64,000 nt of DNA from NCBI GenBank assembly GCA_937927515.1, contig CALBDO010000002.1, forward strand, positions 15,001-79,000. The letters are read 5' to 3'. The DNA is from Candidatus Kapaibacterium sp. Lineage in GTDB: Bacteria > Bacteroidota > Ignavibacteria > Kapaibacteriales > UBA2268. This document shows positions 1-9,400 of this stretch, piece after piece. The stretch's first letter is position 1; every line of letters begins with the position of its first letter. The notes under the pieces are model-generated. The model had not been told where the DNA came from. It saw nothing but the letters and a program-made list of their open reading frames with translations, and searched no databases. A program made the translations under genes and the position numbers.

Positions 1-404
1 GAAATATCTTTATACTTTAACCCTTGAAGTATAAGTAATAATAAATCTCGATAGACTTTAGGCACTTTCTTTGTTATTTCTTCGATTAAAAGTTTATTAT
101 GTATTATCTCTTCATTGGAGTTGATATCATTGATTGTCGTTGGGGATTCATTTCCTTCAATGTGTAAAAGTTTTTTGTTTTTCTTCAATTCATATCTTAA
201 TTTTTCCTTCGCTTTTTCGTAAATCGAAACAGCAGTGGAATCATCGATTGAAAAAATTGGATTTGCACATTGGTGTTGGGAGAGAAAATATAATACCGCT
301 TCCGACACCGCATCCCGAACCAAATCTTTCGAGACCCCCGGGTACTTCTTAAGTAATTTGTTGCATATCCCCCTATAGAAACCTATATATTCTTGATAGT
401 TCAA
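1..404 (-). pseudogene. RNA polymerase sigma factor (ECF-like), partial and with a frame break
   Basis: The minus strand at 1-372 reads as the later part of a sigma-70 family factor: a stretch ...YPGVSKDLVRDAVSEAV... (region 2-like), a linker, then VPKVYRDLLLLILQGLKYKDI, which resembles region 4 of ECF sigma factors. It runs off the left edge. This frame is closed upstream by a stop at 373-375 and has no ATG. The sequence that looks like its N-terminus (LNYQEYIGFYRGYATNYL, from a TTG at 404) lies in another frame, so a frameshift somewhere in 300-370 is likely. A run CCCGGGGG near 337-346 is a plausible site for an indel or assembly error. Alternatively a shorter protein starts at a TTG or GTG inside the frame. 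The family call is fairly safe; the broken state is inference. Confidence 0.55.
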
Positions 405-489
405 AATATATTTTATGTTGAGAACAACAAATCTTTCAAAAAATTTTACACAATTTAAGAAAATTTCAATATGTATTTTACACCAATGT

Positions 490-1218
490 TTATTTGAAAC
501 CTTTAGCAAATGAAATTGCTATCGATAACCAAATTAATGAAATTATGAATAAAATAATTGAGAGGATTTGACCAATTTTAAATGAAAAAAATACCGGTGG
601 GTAATCTCCACGAAAAAATTCTGCAATAAAACGGATAACGGAATAAAGAAAAAAGTAGAGCGGAGGTAACAACGTCCTATATCGATATTGTTTTAGGAAC
701 AAAAAAAGAAGTAGTCCCCAAAGTGCGAAAAGAAAAATTGACTCGACTAATTGGATAGGGAAAATTTTTATCCCAGTATGAAAATATATTGAATTGGGTT
801 TAGGTTCAATACAAAACCAATAGTTGCAAGGTACACCATAACAACAACCAGCAAAATGACAGCCTAACTTACCCAAGAAGTGGATGGTTGAAAGATAAAT
901 AACTTCTAATGGCAAAATTAATTCACTTCTTAGGCTTCCTTTCCTTTAAACAACGGAGAATAGGAATAAATTAAAGCACAGAAAGAATAAAAAAGACCCA
1001 AAAATTGTTGTTTCTCCTTTCGTCCTGAAAAGATTCCTCAACGAATCACCGTAGAACAGAAATCCACCAATTTTTCCCCCAAGACCCATAAAAATTGTTA
1101 AGAAAAATAGCAACAAAAATATTTTATCATAGGGTAAATTCTCTTTCTTAGAAATGAAATAGACAATTAAAAAACCAAATAAAATACCCGCAGCGTGCAA
1201 AAGATTGTATATGCTCAT
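490..1218 (-). pseudogene. Lgt-like prolipoprotein diacylglyceryl transferase family protein, interrupted by an in-frame stop
   Basis: Two reading pieces (946-1218 and 490-915) are in the same frame. They are separated only by one TAA at 946-948 and ten sense codons. Read through, they give a membrane protein of about 240 residues. The first half contains GGKIGGFLFYG and the second GKLGCHFAGCCYGVP and FPIQLVE, which match the conserved signature regions of the Lgt family, in the short GCxxAGCCYG variant. Lgt attaches diacylglycerol to lipobox cysteines, but this variant is often a paralogue whose substrate is not certain. The stop falls in a predicted cytosolic loop and is one base from CAA or AAA. 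It could be a true nonsense mutation, an assembly error or recoding. The neighbouring sigma-factor fragment is also broken. Confidence 0.7.
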
Positions 1219-1310
1219 CTTCTTAAGAAATTTAAATTAATAAAGCACTGACAAAGACTAAAATCTGGAATTGTCAATGTCAGTGCTTAAGTAGTCGTAA
1301 GTTATCAAGA

Positions 1311-2105
1311 TTATTGCAAGCGAATATCAATTCCGTGAGTACAATAAATCACGAATATATATTTATTCCCTCCATGCCAACTTTCTTTGTATGTTCCTCT
1401 TGTTAAAGTTATAGAAGCCTTGTTTTCATAAAAGGTACCCATAATTGAGGCTGGTATGATAAATTCACCGTCGTCATCAGTTGTAAATTGAAAATATGAA
1501 ATTTTAAATGTAGTATCCCTTGGTTCAACCGGTACTGGTGGACAGCCTTGTATATCAATAACAACCACATCATCCGAAAATTCTGAGGGTTCCCAACGAA
1601 TAATTAAATCCTGATTTTTTAAGTAAGTTTCCATAAACCGTGGAGCAGTGATTTGAACGAGAGGGGCGTTATAATACAAGGTGTCGCGATAAATCTGATT
1701 ACCAATAGACCATTCGTAAACATTTCCTCTACCATCTAAATATAGAGCAGGTTCAAGATAATAATATTCGGTAGCGTTATTATTCGTTTTTGCCTCGTAA
1801 TATCCACCGTTGAGCTTGCAGTAATCTACGGTTGAATAATTGCCAAAATATGCCACAGCTCTGCTTCTTGGAGGGTCTTCAAATTCCTTATTAGAAAACA
1901 ATGTATCCTGGTATTCTGCTAAGCTCGTTCGACCATAACCAATAGCGGAGTAAAATTTTCCGTAGTAATTACCTTCTGGCAACCGCAAGAAATTGTCACG
2001 TCTCGATGATTTTTGTTGATTTTTCTCTTCCCCAAAAGGAAAATTCTCGCAAGAAATGGAAATTATCATCAACCAAACAAAAATTAATGAGATAATGTAC
2101 TTCAT
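1311..2105 (-). CDS. Hypothetical lipoprotein
   Basis: 264 residues. The N-terminus has a short signal peptide ending in a lipobox-like SISC (Cys near residue 19), so it is predicted to be a lipoprotein. The ATG at 2105 is preceded by AGAGGTG at good spacing. No enzymatic motif is recognised. The central part is rich in Tyr and Asp and contains a stretch (YLKNQDLIIRWEPSEFSDD) that resembles the start of Ig-like or FN3-like beta domains in extracellular Bacteroidota proteins. It lies between a Cys-rich secreted protein and the interrupted Lgt-like gene on the same strand. The function is unknown. Confidence 0.6.
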   Translation of the reverse strand: MKYIISLIFVWLMIISISCENFPFGEEKNQQKSSRRDNFLRLPEGNYYGKFYSAIGYGRTSLAEYQDTLFSNKEFEDPPRSRAVAYFGNYSTVDYCKLNGGYYEAKTNNNATEYYYLEPALYLDGRGNVYEWSIGNQIYRDTLYYNAPLVQITAPRFMETYLKNQDLIIRWEPSEFSDDVVVIDIQGCPPVPVEPRDTTFKISYFQFTTDDDGEFIIPASIMGTFYENKASITLTRGTYKESWHGGNKYIFVIYCTHGIDIRLQ

Positions 2106-2167
2106 ATTACACCTCTTTATTAATGAAATTACAAAATTTATAAAAAATCTTTCATACTAAATTAACT

Positions 2168-2602
2168 TTATTGGCAACTGCAATACAAAGGTACTGTTAT
2201 TACAGGTGTCGGTCCGTCACAAGCGGGTGGTGTTTTCTCCTTCTTATCAGATTTGCACACCATTAAGAATATTTTGCCAGTAGCATCCTTACAGACCCTT
2301 GTAAGGGTAACATCTAAACGCTCTCCTCCATTTTCATCACCATACATACACACACTAAATGGTGGACCTACAAATTCCGTTGCTTCCTTAATTTCATCTC
2401 CAAGTCTAACTCTAAAATATGTCTTTAATACCTCTCCATTTTCCTTCATACAAGCTTCACATTCGTTTACAAGAGTAAAGCTAAAACAAAAAAGGACTTT
2501 CTCGTGGTTGCAACAAGCTGAAACACCACTCCAACGAGAAGCAAGAATTAACAGTAGGGGAAGTAGAAAAACCCACCATTTTTTGCCTTGCCAGTTTACG
2601 AT
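2168..2602 (-). CDS. Hypothetical secreted cysteine-rich protein, start codon unclear
   Basis: The first in-frame ATG (2449) would give only 93 residues. The frame stays open upstream to about 2637 and encodes a convincing signal peptide: NWQGKKWWVF followed by LLPLLLILAS and a small-residue cleavage region ending VSA-CC. No ATG, GTG or TTG precedes this hydrophobic segment. GAGAGG at 2606-2611 would place initiation at an ATC or GTA codon near 2597-2602, which is where I set the start provisionally. The mature part holds about ten cysteines and ends CSCQ. The gene may use a rare start, or an upstream start may have been lost. It belongs to no family I recognise. Confidence 0.4.
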   Translation of the reverse strand: MVNWQGKKWWVFLLPLLLILASRWSGVSACCNHEKVLFCFSFTLVNECEACMKENGEVLKTYFRVRLGDEIKEATEFVGPPFSVCMYGDENGGERLDVTLTRVCKDATGKIFLMVCKSDKKEKTPPACDGPTPVITVPLYCSCQ

Positions 2603-2639
2603 AACCCTCTCTTTTTTAATTAGTGTTTTTAAAAATTAA

Positions 2640-3474
2640 ATGATTAATACAATTATAGGGGACTGAAAACCGAAAAAACTGACAAAAAATTAGATGCTGG
2701 CAATGCCTAAACCAATGGCAAAGAGCAAACAATTTGTAATTCAAGTTTTCCCGATGCAAACCATCTATTTCGAAAAGCAAAAACTGGTAGGGTAATTGAA
2801 TATGGTATTTTGCCGAAGGAATTTACTGATAGAGAAAGAACTTCGAGGCTAAATAACTTACGCATATAAGTCAGAAAATGAAAAATGTTATCCAAAGTCT
2901 TCGATAGATTTTACATCGAAATATCTTAAGATATATTCTGGTTTCAGAATAGTATTACCGCAGAGTCTGTTCCTTTTTGCTATTCCGAACCTCTCTGCTT
3001 TCAGCAGGACGGAATGAGACGGAATCCATTCATAATGACAAAAAAATATTGTCGAACATTCAATTTGCTTTGGTCAACTATCCAATTTCATTTTTGATTT
3101 TAGGAGATTATGTTAACAGAACTAAATGAAATCGAGTAGTTAAAATATATTTACAAATCTATTGCAAAAGTGCAGTGAAAAATAGCAAAAGTAATAGTCG
3201 GGCAGAAATCAATTAATAATGGCATTTTTTCACAAGGAAATTTTTTACTCTTAAGCGTTCCTGTTTAAAAAAATTTTGTCTTTTCCCAATCCTCACAAAG
3301 AACTTTTCTTTTGTGTCACCTAAACGGGACTAAAAGTTAAATTTAATATTTCAAACAAACAATTTTTTTAACTTTTTCTTTGTAATTTTTTCATAAAACT
3401 CCAAGAACAAAATCGAGCCCAAAAATCGACAATTGAATTTCATTATACTTTACACTTAAGCAAATTTTTGGACT
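2640..3474. other. Gene-free stretch with possible coding remnant
   Basis: No convincing gene is present on either strand. On the plus strand, about 2712-2869 reads as a hydrophilic fragment containing KTGRVIEYGILPKEFTDRER, with no start codon and a stop at 2867-2869. It looks more protein-like than the antisense frame and may be a gene remnant. A short hairpin (CTGC-TTTCA-GCAG) lies near 2997-3009. The rest is A/T-rich with stops in all frames. Confidence 0.4.
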
Positions 3475-3876
3475 TTAATTTTTTACGGTGGTAAATGTTT
3501 CGAATTCTGGAGGATTTACTAGTGCTTTTTTGACAGCACAGATATTTGCTGCCTTGACCAATGCATCATAGTACTTTTCTGGAAAATCTTTTGGAACACG
3601 GATTTCTAACTTCACTTTAACTATCCGACGGGAAACTGGGTCGTAGACTAAATCTTGATAAATTTCTATATCCTGATATGGCAGGTTTCGACTTTCGCAA
3701 AATCCAACTATATAGATTCCAGCACAAGTCCCAATCGAAGCAAGGAATAGTTCAAATGGTGTTGGGGCGGTTCCATCACCACCCTCCTTCACTGGCTGGT
3801 CTGTTCTCACAGTGAAACCGCTTGGCAAAATTGCATCCACTTTCTTATTCCCCGAAAAGACAATTTTTATACTCAT
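3475..3876 (-). CDS. OsmC/Ohr family redox protein
   Basis: 133 residues, the normal length for the OsmC family of thiol-dependent peroxidases that reduce organic hydroperoxides. The family fold is visible: an N-terminal beta part, GGDGTAPTPFELFLASIGTC before the central helix, and a C-terminal helix with ANICAVKKAL. Cys51 and Cys113 are at the positions of the reactive pair, and a further Cys60 is present. The ATG at 3876 follows AGAGGAAAAT. It is a single gene, divergent from mltG with a gap of 77 bases. Many family members of this YhfA-like type have no proven peroxidase substrate. Confidence 0.85.
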   Translation of the reverse strand: MSIKIVFSGNKKVDAILPSGFTVRTDQPVKEGGDGTAPTPFELFLASIGTCAGIYIVGFCESRNLPYQDIEIYQDLVYDPVSRRIVKVKLEIRVPKDFPEKYYDALVKAANICAVKKALVNPPEFETFTTVKN

Positions 3877-3953
3877 ATTTTCCTCTTTGAATTATTTTTT
3901 ATTTTTGTTTTACTTAAAAAACAATATAACTGATTGGTAATATTTTTATTTTT

Positions 3954-5003
3954 ATGAGAAAGAAAAAAAAAGGGAAAAAAGGTATTTGGTTGTATGTGGT
4001 TCTATTATTTGTAATTCTTATAATTTTACCTACCACAATTTTAGTCTACTTTTTACATCAAAAATCCCTTTCGCCCGAATCTATCATAATCAAAATTGAT
4101 AAAAACACCTCGACAAAATCCATAGTTCATCAATTCAACAAATATGGAGGCTTGAAGCCAAAAGAAATTTTTTTGCCATTAATCCGCTTTTATTCTTTAA
4201 TCGTGGGGAAATTCCCTGTCTCTGGAACGTATAGATTTACCAATCAAAATTCAAACTTGGAAATAATTCGAAGTATCTTTTCTGGAAAAAACCTTGTAAT
4301 TGTGAAGGTAACATATCCCGAGGGTATTACAGTTAAAGATTTTGCTTTAATAACACAAAAACATTTAGGAATAGATACTTCTGACTTTTACGAAGCAATT
4401 AAAAAGGGAAACTACATCGAAAAACTTAAAATACCAGTCAACTCTCTCGAGGGGTATTTAATGCCGGAAACCTATTTTTTCTATTATGATACAGACCCCA
4501 AAACAGTTGTCGAAAAACTTGTTGAAACACAAAACAAAATCTGGTATGAAAAATTTAACCATATCTGCATGGAAAAAGGTTTGAGTAGGCATTTTATTTT
4601 AACCCTTGCTTCGATAATAGAGCTCGAAAGTCCTTTGAAAGCTGAACGAAAGCGGATTAGCGGTGTTTTTTATAACAGAATCCATAGAGGGATGAAATTA
4701 GAATCCGACCCAACGGTGCAATATGCAATAGCAAAGAAAAGAAAATTGAAATACTCTGATTTGAGCGTCGAGAACCCATACAATACATATTACAAAAATG
4801 GTCTTCCACCGGGACCAATATGTTCTCCGAGCATAGAATCAATCGAAGCGGCCATTTACCCGGAAAGTCACAAGTATCTTTATTTCGTATCCATTGGTGA
4901 TGGTTCTGGAAGACACAGATTTGCAGAGACTTTTCAGGAACATCTAAAAAATAAGAAGCTATATAAAAAAGCTCTAAAAGAACATGGTTCCACGCCCAAT
5001 TAG
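3954..5003 (+). CDS. mltG: Endolytic murein transglycosylase MltG (YceG family)
   Basis: 349 residues. A Lys/Arg-rich cytosolic tail (1-10) is followed by one membrane segment (about 11-34) and a periplasmic YceG domain. The domain shows YPEGITVKDFA, LEGYLMPETYFF, LASIIELES with the catalytic Glu at 223, FYNRI and LESDPTVQYA. All are typical of the enzyme that cuts nascent peptidoglycan strands next to the membrane. The length is normal. Its 3' end overlaps the convergent FAD oxidase gene by 30 bases. No strong ribosome-binding site is seen before the ATG. Confidence 0.95.
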   Translation: MRKKKKGKKGIWLYVVLLFVILIILPTTILVYFLHQKSLSPESIIIKIDKNTSTKSIVHQFNKYGGLKPKEIFLPLIRFYSLIVGKFPVSGTYRFTNQNSNLEIIRSIFSGKNLVIVKVTYPEGITVKDFALITQKHLGIDTSDFYEAIKKGNYIEKLKIPVNSLEGYLMPETYFFYYDTDPKTVVEKLVETQNKIWYEKFNHICMEKGLSRHFILTLASIIELESPLKAERKRISGVFYNRIHRGMKLESDPTVQYAIAKKRKLKYSDLSVENPYNTYYKNGLPPGPICSPSIESIEAAIYPESHKYLYFVSIGDGSGRHRFAETFQEHLKNKKLYKKALKEHGSTPN

Positions 5004-6452
5004 ATTTTTCGGGTCGAATGCAAGCTTTATATTTTTCATTTTATCAACAATGTCTTTTCCATACATCAATTCAAGGTATTTTCTTTTTAATTTTCCAGTA
5101 CCATGTTCGGCTGAATAAGTTCCACCAAGTTGGATTGCAGTCTGGACATGCCAATCAAAAATCTCGCGTGCTAAGGAATCCTCGGTGTGGTTTCTTGGAA
5201 TAATATTTAGATGAATATGAGAATTTCCAAAGTGCCCCCAGATGAAATATTGCAAGCCACTCTGTCCAAGTTTGGACAAAAGTTGCAGATAATAATTTTT
5301 AAAAACCCAGTCATTAACAGCAACATCAGAACCAATCTTTTGATAGTTTGATTTTGAAACTATCTCAAAAACTCGCAATGGTATTAAATGACGAAACTGG
5401 GCAAATTTTCGATGCTCACTTTCGTTAATTGCAACCCAAGTGCTTTCTGAAAGATTAGTAAATTTTTTGATGTGGTCGAGCCAAAGTATTAATAATTCAT
5501 CTTCTATGGATTTGGAATATTCTTGTTCAATCCAAATTGCACAAGCTGCAACCGAGGGAATTTCTGGGTACGAATCGAAAATGAGAGCCAGAGAATTCCT
5601 ATCGATAAATTCAATAAGCCTTGGAGAGATTTTGTCATCTTCGAATTGCAACTCATTGAATTGCTTAGATAATATTCTTGTCTCGGTAATGAAATCCAAT
5701 GAACGCTCTAAATCTTCGAAGAAAATAATAAAGCCAAGAACTCTCTCGGGCTTGGGAAGTACTTTAAATTTAATTTTTGTTATTGTACCGAGAGTGCCTT
5801 CACTTCCGATGAACAAGTCTAAAAGGTGCATTCCTTTATGTAAATAATATCCAGCTGTGTTTTTCGAAGTGTTAATCCAGGGCAAAGTTGGAATCTCGAA
5901 TTCAATCTTACTGCCATCCTGCAATGAAAGCGAGAAATGGCTATTCGTAGCTAAACTAAAATTATCTCTTTCAAGAGTTAGGATTTGTCCGGTAGGCAAA
6001 ACAACCTCGAGCTCCAAGACATAATCTCGTATAGTACCATATTTGAATGTCCTTGCACCCGAGGAATTACAAGCTACGTTACCACCGACGAAGCTATTAG
6101 TTTCTGTGGGGTTTGGTGGAAGAAAAAAACCCCGACTTTCGAGATAATCGTCTAAGTCTTTGCGAACAACACCAGCCTCGACAAATATAGTTTGGTGCTG
6201 GTCATTAAAATCGATAATTTTGTTAAGTTTTTCGGTCGAGATTAAGACCCCACCGAAAGGTACTCTACCACCAACCAATCCGGTTCCCCCACCTGATATC
6301 GTATATGGAATGTTATCCCGATAGCATTCTTTTATTAATTCAACGAGTTCCTGGGTATTTTCTGGAATAAAAACTCTTTCAGCAAATCCTTTTAAATTGG
6401 AAGAATCTGTCAAATAGTTCTGAATTTCATCCAATGCAGTCTTGATGAACAT
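4974..6452 (-). CDS. FAD-binding oxidase (GlcD / D-lactate dehydrogenase type)
   Basis: 492 residues. The N-terminal half is a PCMH-type FAD domain (FIPENTQELVELIKECY, ISGGGTGLVGGRVP, NPTETNSFVGGNVACNSSGART). The C-terminal half is the GlcD-like FAD-oxidase cap ending with the conserved GGTYSAEHGTGKLKRKYLELMYG. Such enzymes oxidise 2-hydroxyacids such as glycolate or D-lactate and pass electrons to quinone or cytochrome. The substrate cannot be told from sequence. There is no Fe-S domain or GlcE/GlcF partner nearby. It starts directly after the sprA stop codon with no gap, so the two are probably co-transcribed, although no functional link is known. Confidence 0.88.
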   Translation of the reverse strand: MFIKTALDEIQNYLTDSSNLKGFAERVFIPENTQELVELIKECYRDNIPYTISGGGTGLVGGRVPFGGVLISTEKLNKIIDFNDQHQTIFVEAGVVRKDLDDYLESRGFFLPPNPTETNSFVGGNVACNSSGARTFKYGTIRDYVLELEVVLPTGQILTLERDNFSLATNSHFSLSLQDGSKIEFEIPTLPWINTSKNTAGYYLHKGMHLLDLFIGSEGTLGTITKIKFKVLPKPERVLGFIIFFEDLERSLDFITETRILSKQFNELQFEDDKISPRLIEFIDRNSLALIFDSYPEIPSVAACAIWIEQEYSKSIEDELLILWLDHIKKFTNLSESTWVAINESEHRKFAQFRHLIPLRVFEIVSKSNYQKIGSDVAVNDWVFKNYYLQLLSKLGQSGLQYFIWGHFGNSHIHLNIIPRNHTEDSLAREIFDWHVQTAIQLGGTYSAEHGTGKLKRKYLELMYGKDIVDKMKNIKLAFDPKNLIGRGTMFF

Positions 6453-9400
6453 CTATCTACCTCCAGAGATGGACAACCTTATATCCAATCCAACTTGGAA
6501 ATTGCTAAATCCGGGGGAGGAAGCACCCTCGGTGAAAGTTCCCTCGTAGCGCATAAAGAAAGAGGCAGATAATCTTTGACTTACGGAATATCTTGCACGT
6601 GGTTCGATAATTATTTGAGTATTACCATCGAGAGTACGCCCCTTTTCGCCAGTGTAATTAAGAACATCATATGTCGCACGCTTATTTCTTCGATAAGAGC
6701 CAAGGAAACTAAACTCCACATCATTGCGTAAAACAAGATTGAATAATGGAAATTCAAAGCCTCGAAGCGTATAACTTGCTTGGGCTTGTACTTCGTCTGT
6801 TGTCTGACGAGTTATAGTAGACCTTGCTGTTGAATTTATTTGAAAAGAAGTGGATGTGTTGTATCGCAGAGAAGCAGTGAAAATGCCTTTGTATTTCTTT
6901 TCGTCGAAAGAAACAGATATGCCAACGAAAGGTTGGAACCCATACTGTACAGTTTGACCTTGTATAGCCTTTCCATTATCGTTAATCAACATATTTTCTT
7001 GGTATTTTGAAGTATAAATATGCTCGATAAGAATTCTTTTGGGAGCAATTGGGGCGAGTAATGCCCATTTTTCCAGGCCCTCCCAACGAAATGCCCAATT
7101 AATGCCTGGAAGGAATTTGCCAGCATCCCCAGTAAATATGCTGAAAGCTTCTAAACCTTTTCTAAAAGACTCTGATAAAGCGTTCAACAGCAACTGATTC
7201 TTTTTGATTGTATCTAAATTTGAAGCTAAAATCTTTTCTTTCTCTGCGTTGTATAAATTCAAAACGTTTTCAACATTGTTATTAAAAACATTTATCCAGA
7301 AAATCGATGGTAAAGTAAGGAAGGTCCGAGCAAATGATTGTGTTGCAATTACATTTGTAAAAAACGGATTACCTTGCGCATCGGTCAAAACAGTTTGATT
7401 TTTATTGAAACCCAGCTCCGTTTTCCAGTTCAAGTCCAAGTTTGCGCCTTTCCATAATTGACGAGTAGTTTTTATTTCAAAACTGGTTCTCTGATTAAAA
7501 TTTTCCTGCAAAATTGCATTCTCGGGTCTCCTTCCAACAGTTGTTTTGAAAGCAAAGAAAGGAAAAGTAGAAGATGGTGCCAAGAAGAAGCTTCCGTGAG
7601 GGCTACCCACCAAACCCAGTTGGTATGCAAAACTTGGGCCGAAATTCTCTTGACTTGCTCTAAATGTCATTCCCCGAGCCCAGAAATTATCAAAGCCGGT
7701 TCCCCCAAATACACCGGGATTGTTCGAAGAGTTGGTCTGAGTGAACACGAAATCTACTTTATCGAAATCGACAAAAATAGATTTTGCAATACTTCCAACT
7801 TTTTGCCAAAATGTTTTCGGTGTTGTATCTTTAACTGTAGTTGGTGTAGCAAAAGGTTGGGGGCGAACTTGCATACCCAGGATATCTTCTAAAAGCGATT
7901 TATAACGCAGACTTGCGTTGAATCTAATGTTGCTATTCCAAGAAGCATTTTTTACTATATTTTTAATTTTGAAGTCTTCTGCAAGCGGGTCGTTCCAGTT
8001 ATAGTTGACTTGATAACTACCAGTATTGTCGATATAGCGAGAATATTTCCCAAGAGGCCATTTCGGACGAACATTTATGGTAATGTTCTGGGTATGTATG
8101 TTGTTCTGTCCAAAGTTCATAATGTTACCATTTCTGAAGAAAATAATTTTTGCAATTTCGGTGCCAGTACGCTGGCGACCAAATTCATCCAATTCGTATG
8201 GAGCAAGGGTGCTGGTCGTGCTAAAAGAATAATCAACAATGGGATTTAAAAAGCCATTTTCACTGATTTTCCATGAAAATTGTGCGTTTCTTACTGCAGT
8301 GAAGTTTCTAATAACAGGGCTTGGAAAGTCGAGGAAGCGTGATTGTTCTGTCTGTCTCCTTCGACTCATATTTAAACTCAGACCGATGTTGTTAGGAAGG
8401 AAATTTAATTTCCAATCCGAGTAAATAGAGAAAAATCCAGCTTTAATCCAAGCCAATGGTCTAAGTGTTAAAAGCTCTGGGATAGAGTTTGAATACTGCA
8501 GAGATAAGTTCCAGTTCCAATTAAAGCGATGAAGATACAGTGGCGAGCGTTCAAACTCCTGGGAATAAGAATAGCCAAGAGCAATTTTATTAAAAGTTTC
8601 GTTAATAAGCCAATGGTTGATTGGAATACCAAATCGCATTCCAGTTACAGCCCAGCTATCCAACACACGCAAGGTTTGCGACCGTAGAATAAGCTCGTCT
8701 GCAGCTTTCCTTGCTTCCAGCGGTGTTGCACCGCCCTGGATAGCCTTATCATAAGCAGCATCCGAAGCCTCTTTGAGTTTAATATCATTATTAGCAATAA
8801 ACTCTGGATTTTCGAATACTTCGGTATGTGTGTAAGTAAAAGGTATCTTGAATTTTTGTAAAAATTTTGGCAACAATTTTTCAGCAGAAGCAAGCGCTGT
8901 GACCGAGAAATTTGAAGAGTTTAGCCTATTACCGAATCTTTCTTCAAGTCTGTGGAAATTTGGACGGGTAAAATTAAAAGAGGTATTCAACGAAGCAAAA
9001 TCAGCTAATTTTAATTCCGAGGAGGCAACAGCTGCCCAGTCGTTACGGTTTTCGGGGGAAATCAATCTCAGCTCATCAATCCACATGGTCGTGGTTAGTT
9101 CGTTTGGGTATCGCTCAGCGGGGTTTGCAATCCCAAATCCGAAGAACAGCACTCGTGTTAGAATAGGATTTCCGCGAATTGCGTACGAAGCAAGTGGATT
9201 ATTTCGAACAGGGAAGACTTGGCGCTGGTAAATCCGATTTGTATCTCGAATTTGTTTTACACTGGATAGTTCTTCTAAATCGATTTCAATATCTTGCCAG
9301 CCACGAAGCAATGGGACACGATACTCGTAGTAATTCATGGAATCGATTCCAAAGCGAATAAAAGCGTAAGCGACGGGTATGGCGCCAGGAACAAGGTTAT

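Noticed and set aside
134-352. Plus-strand open frame of 72 codons
   Set aside because: It is antisense to the sigma-factor fragment and has no protein-like features.
2707-2895. Minus-strand open frame of 62 codons
   Set aside because: It has no ribosome-binding site or recognisable motif; the opposite strand reads more like protein.
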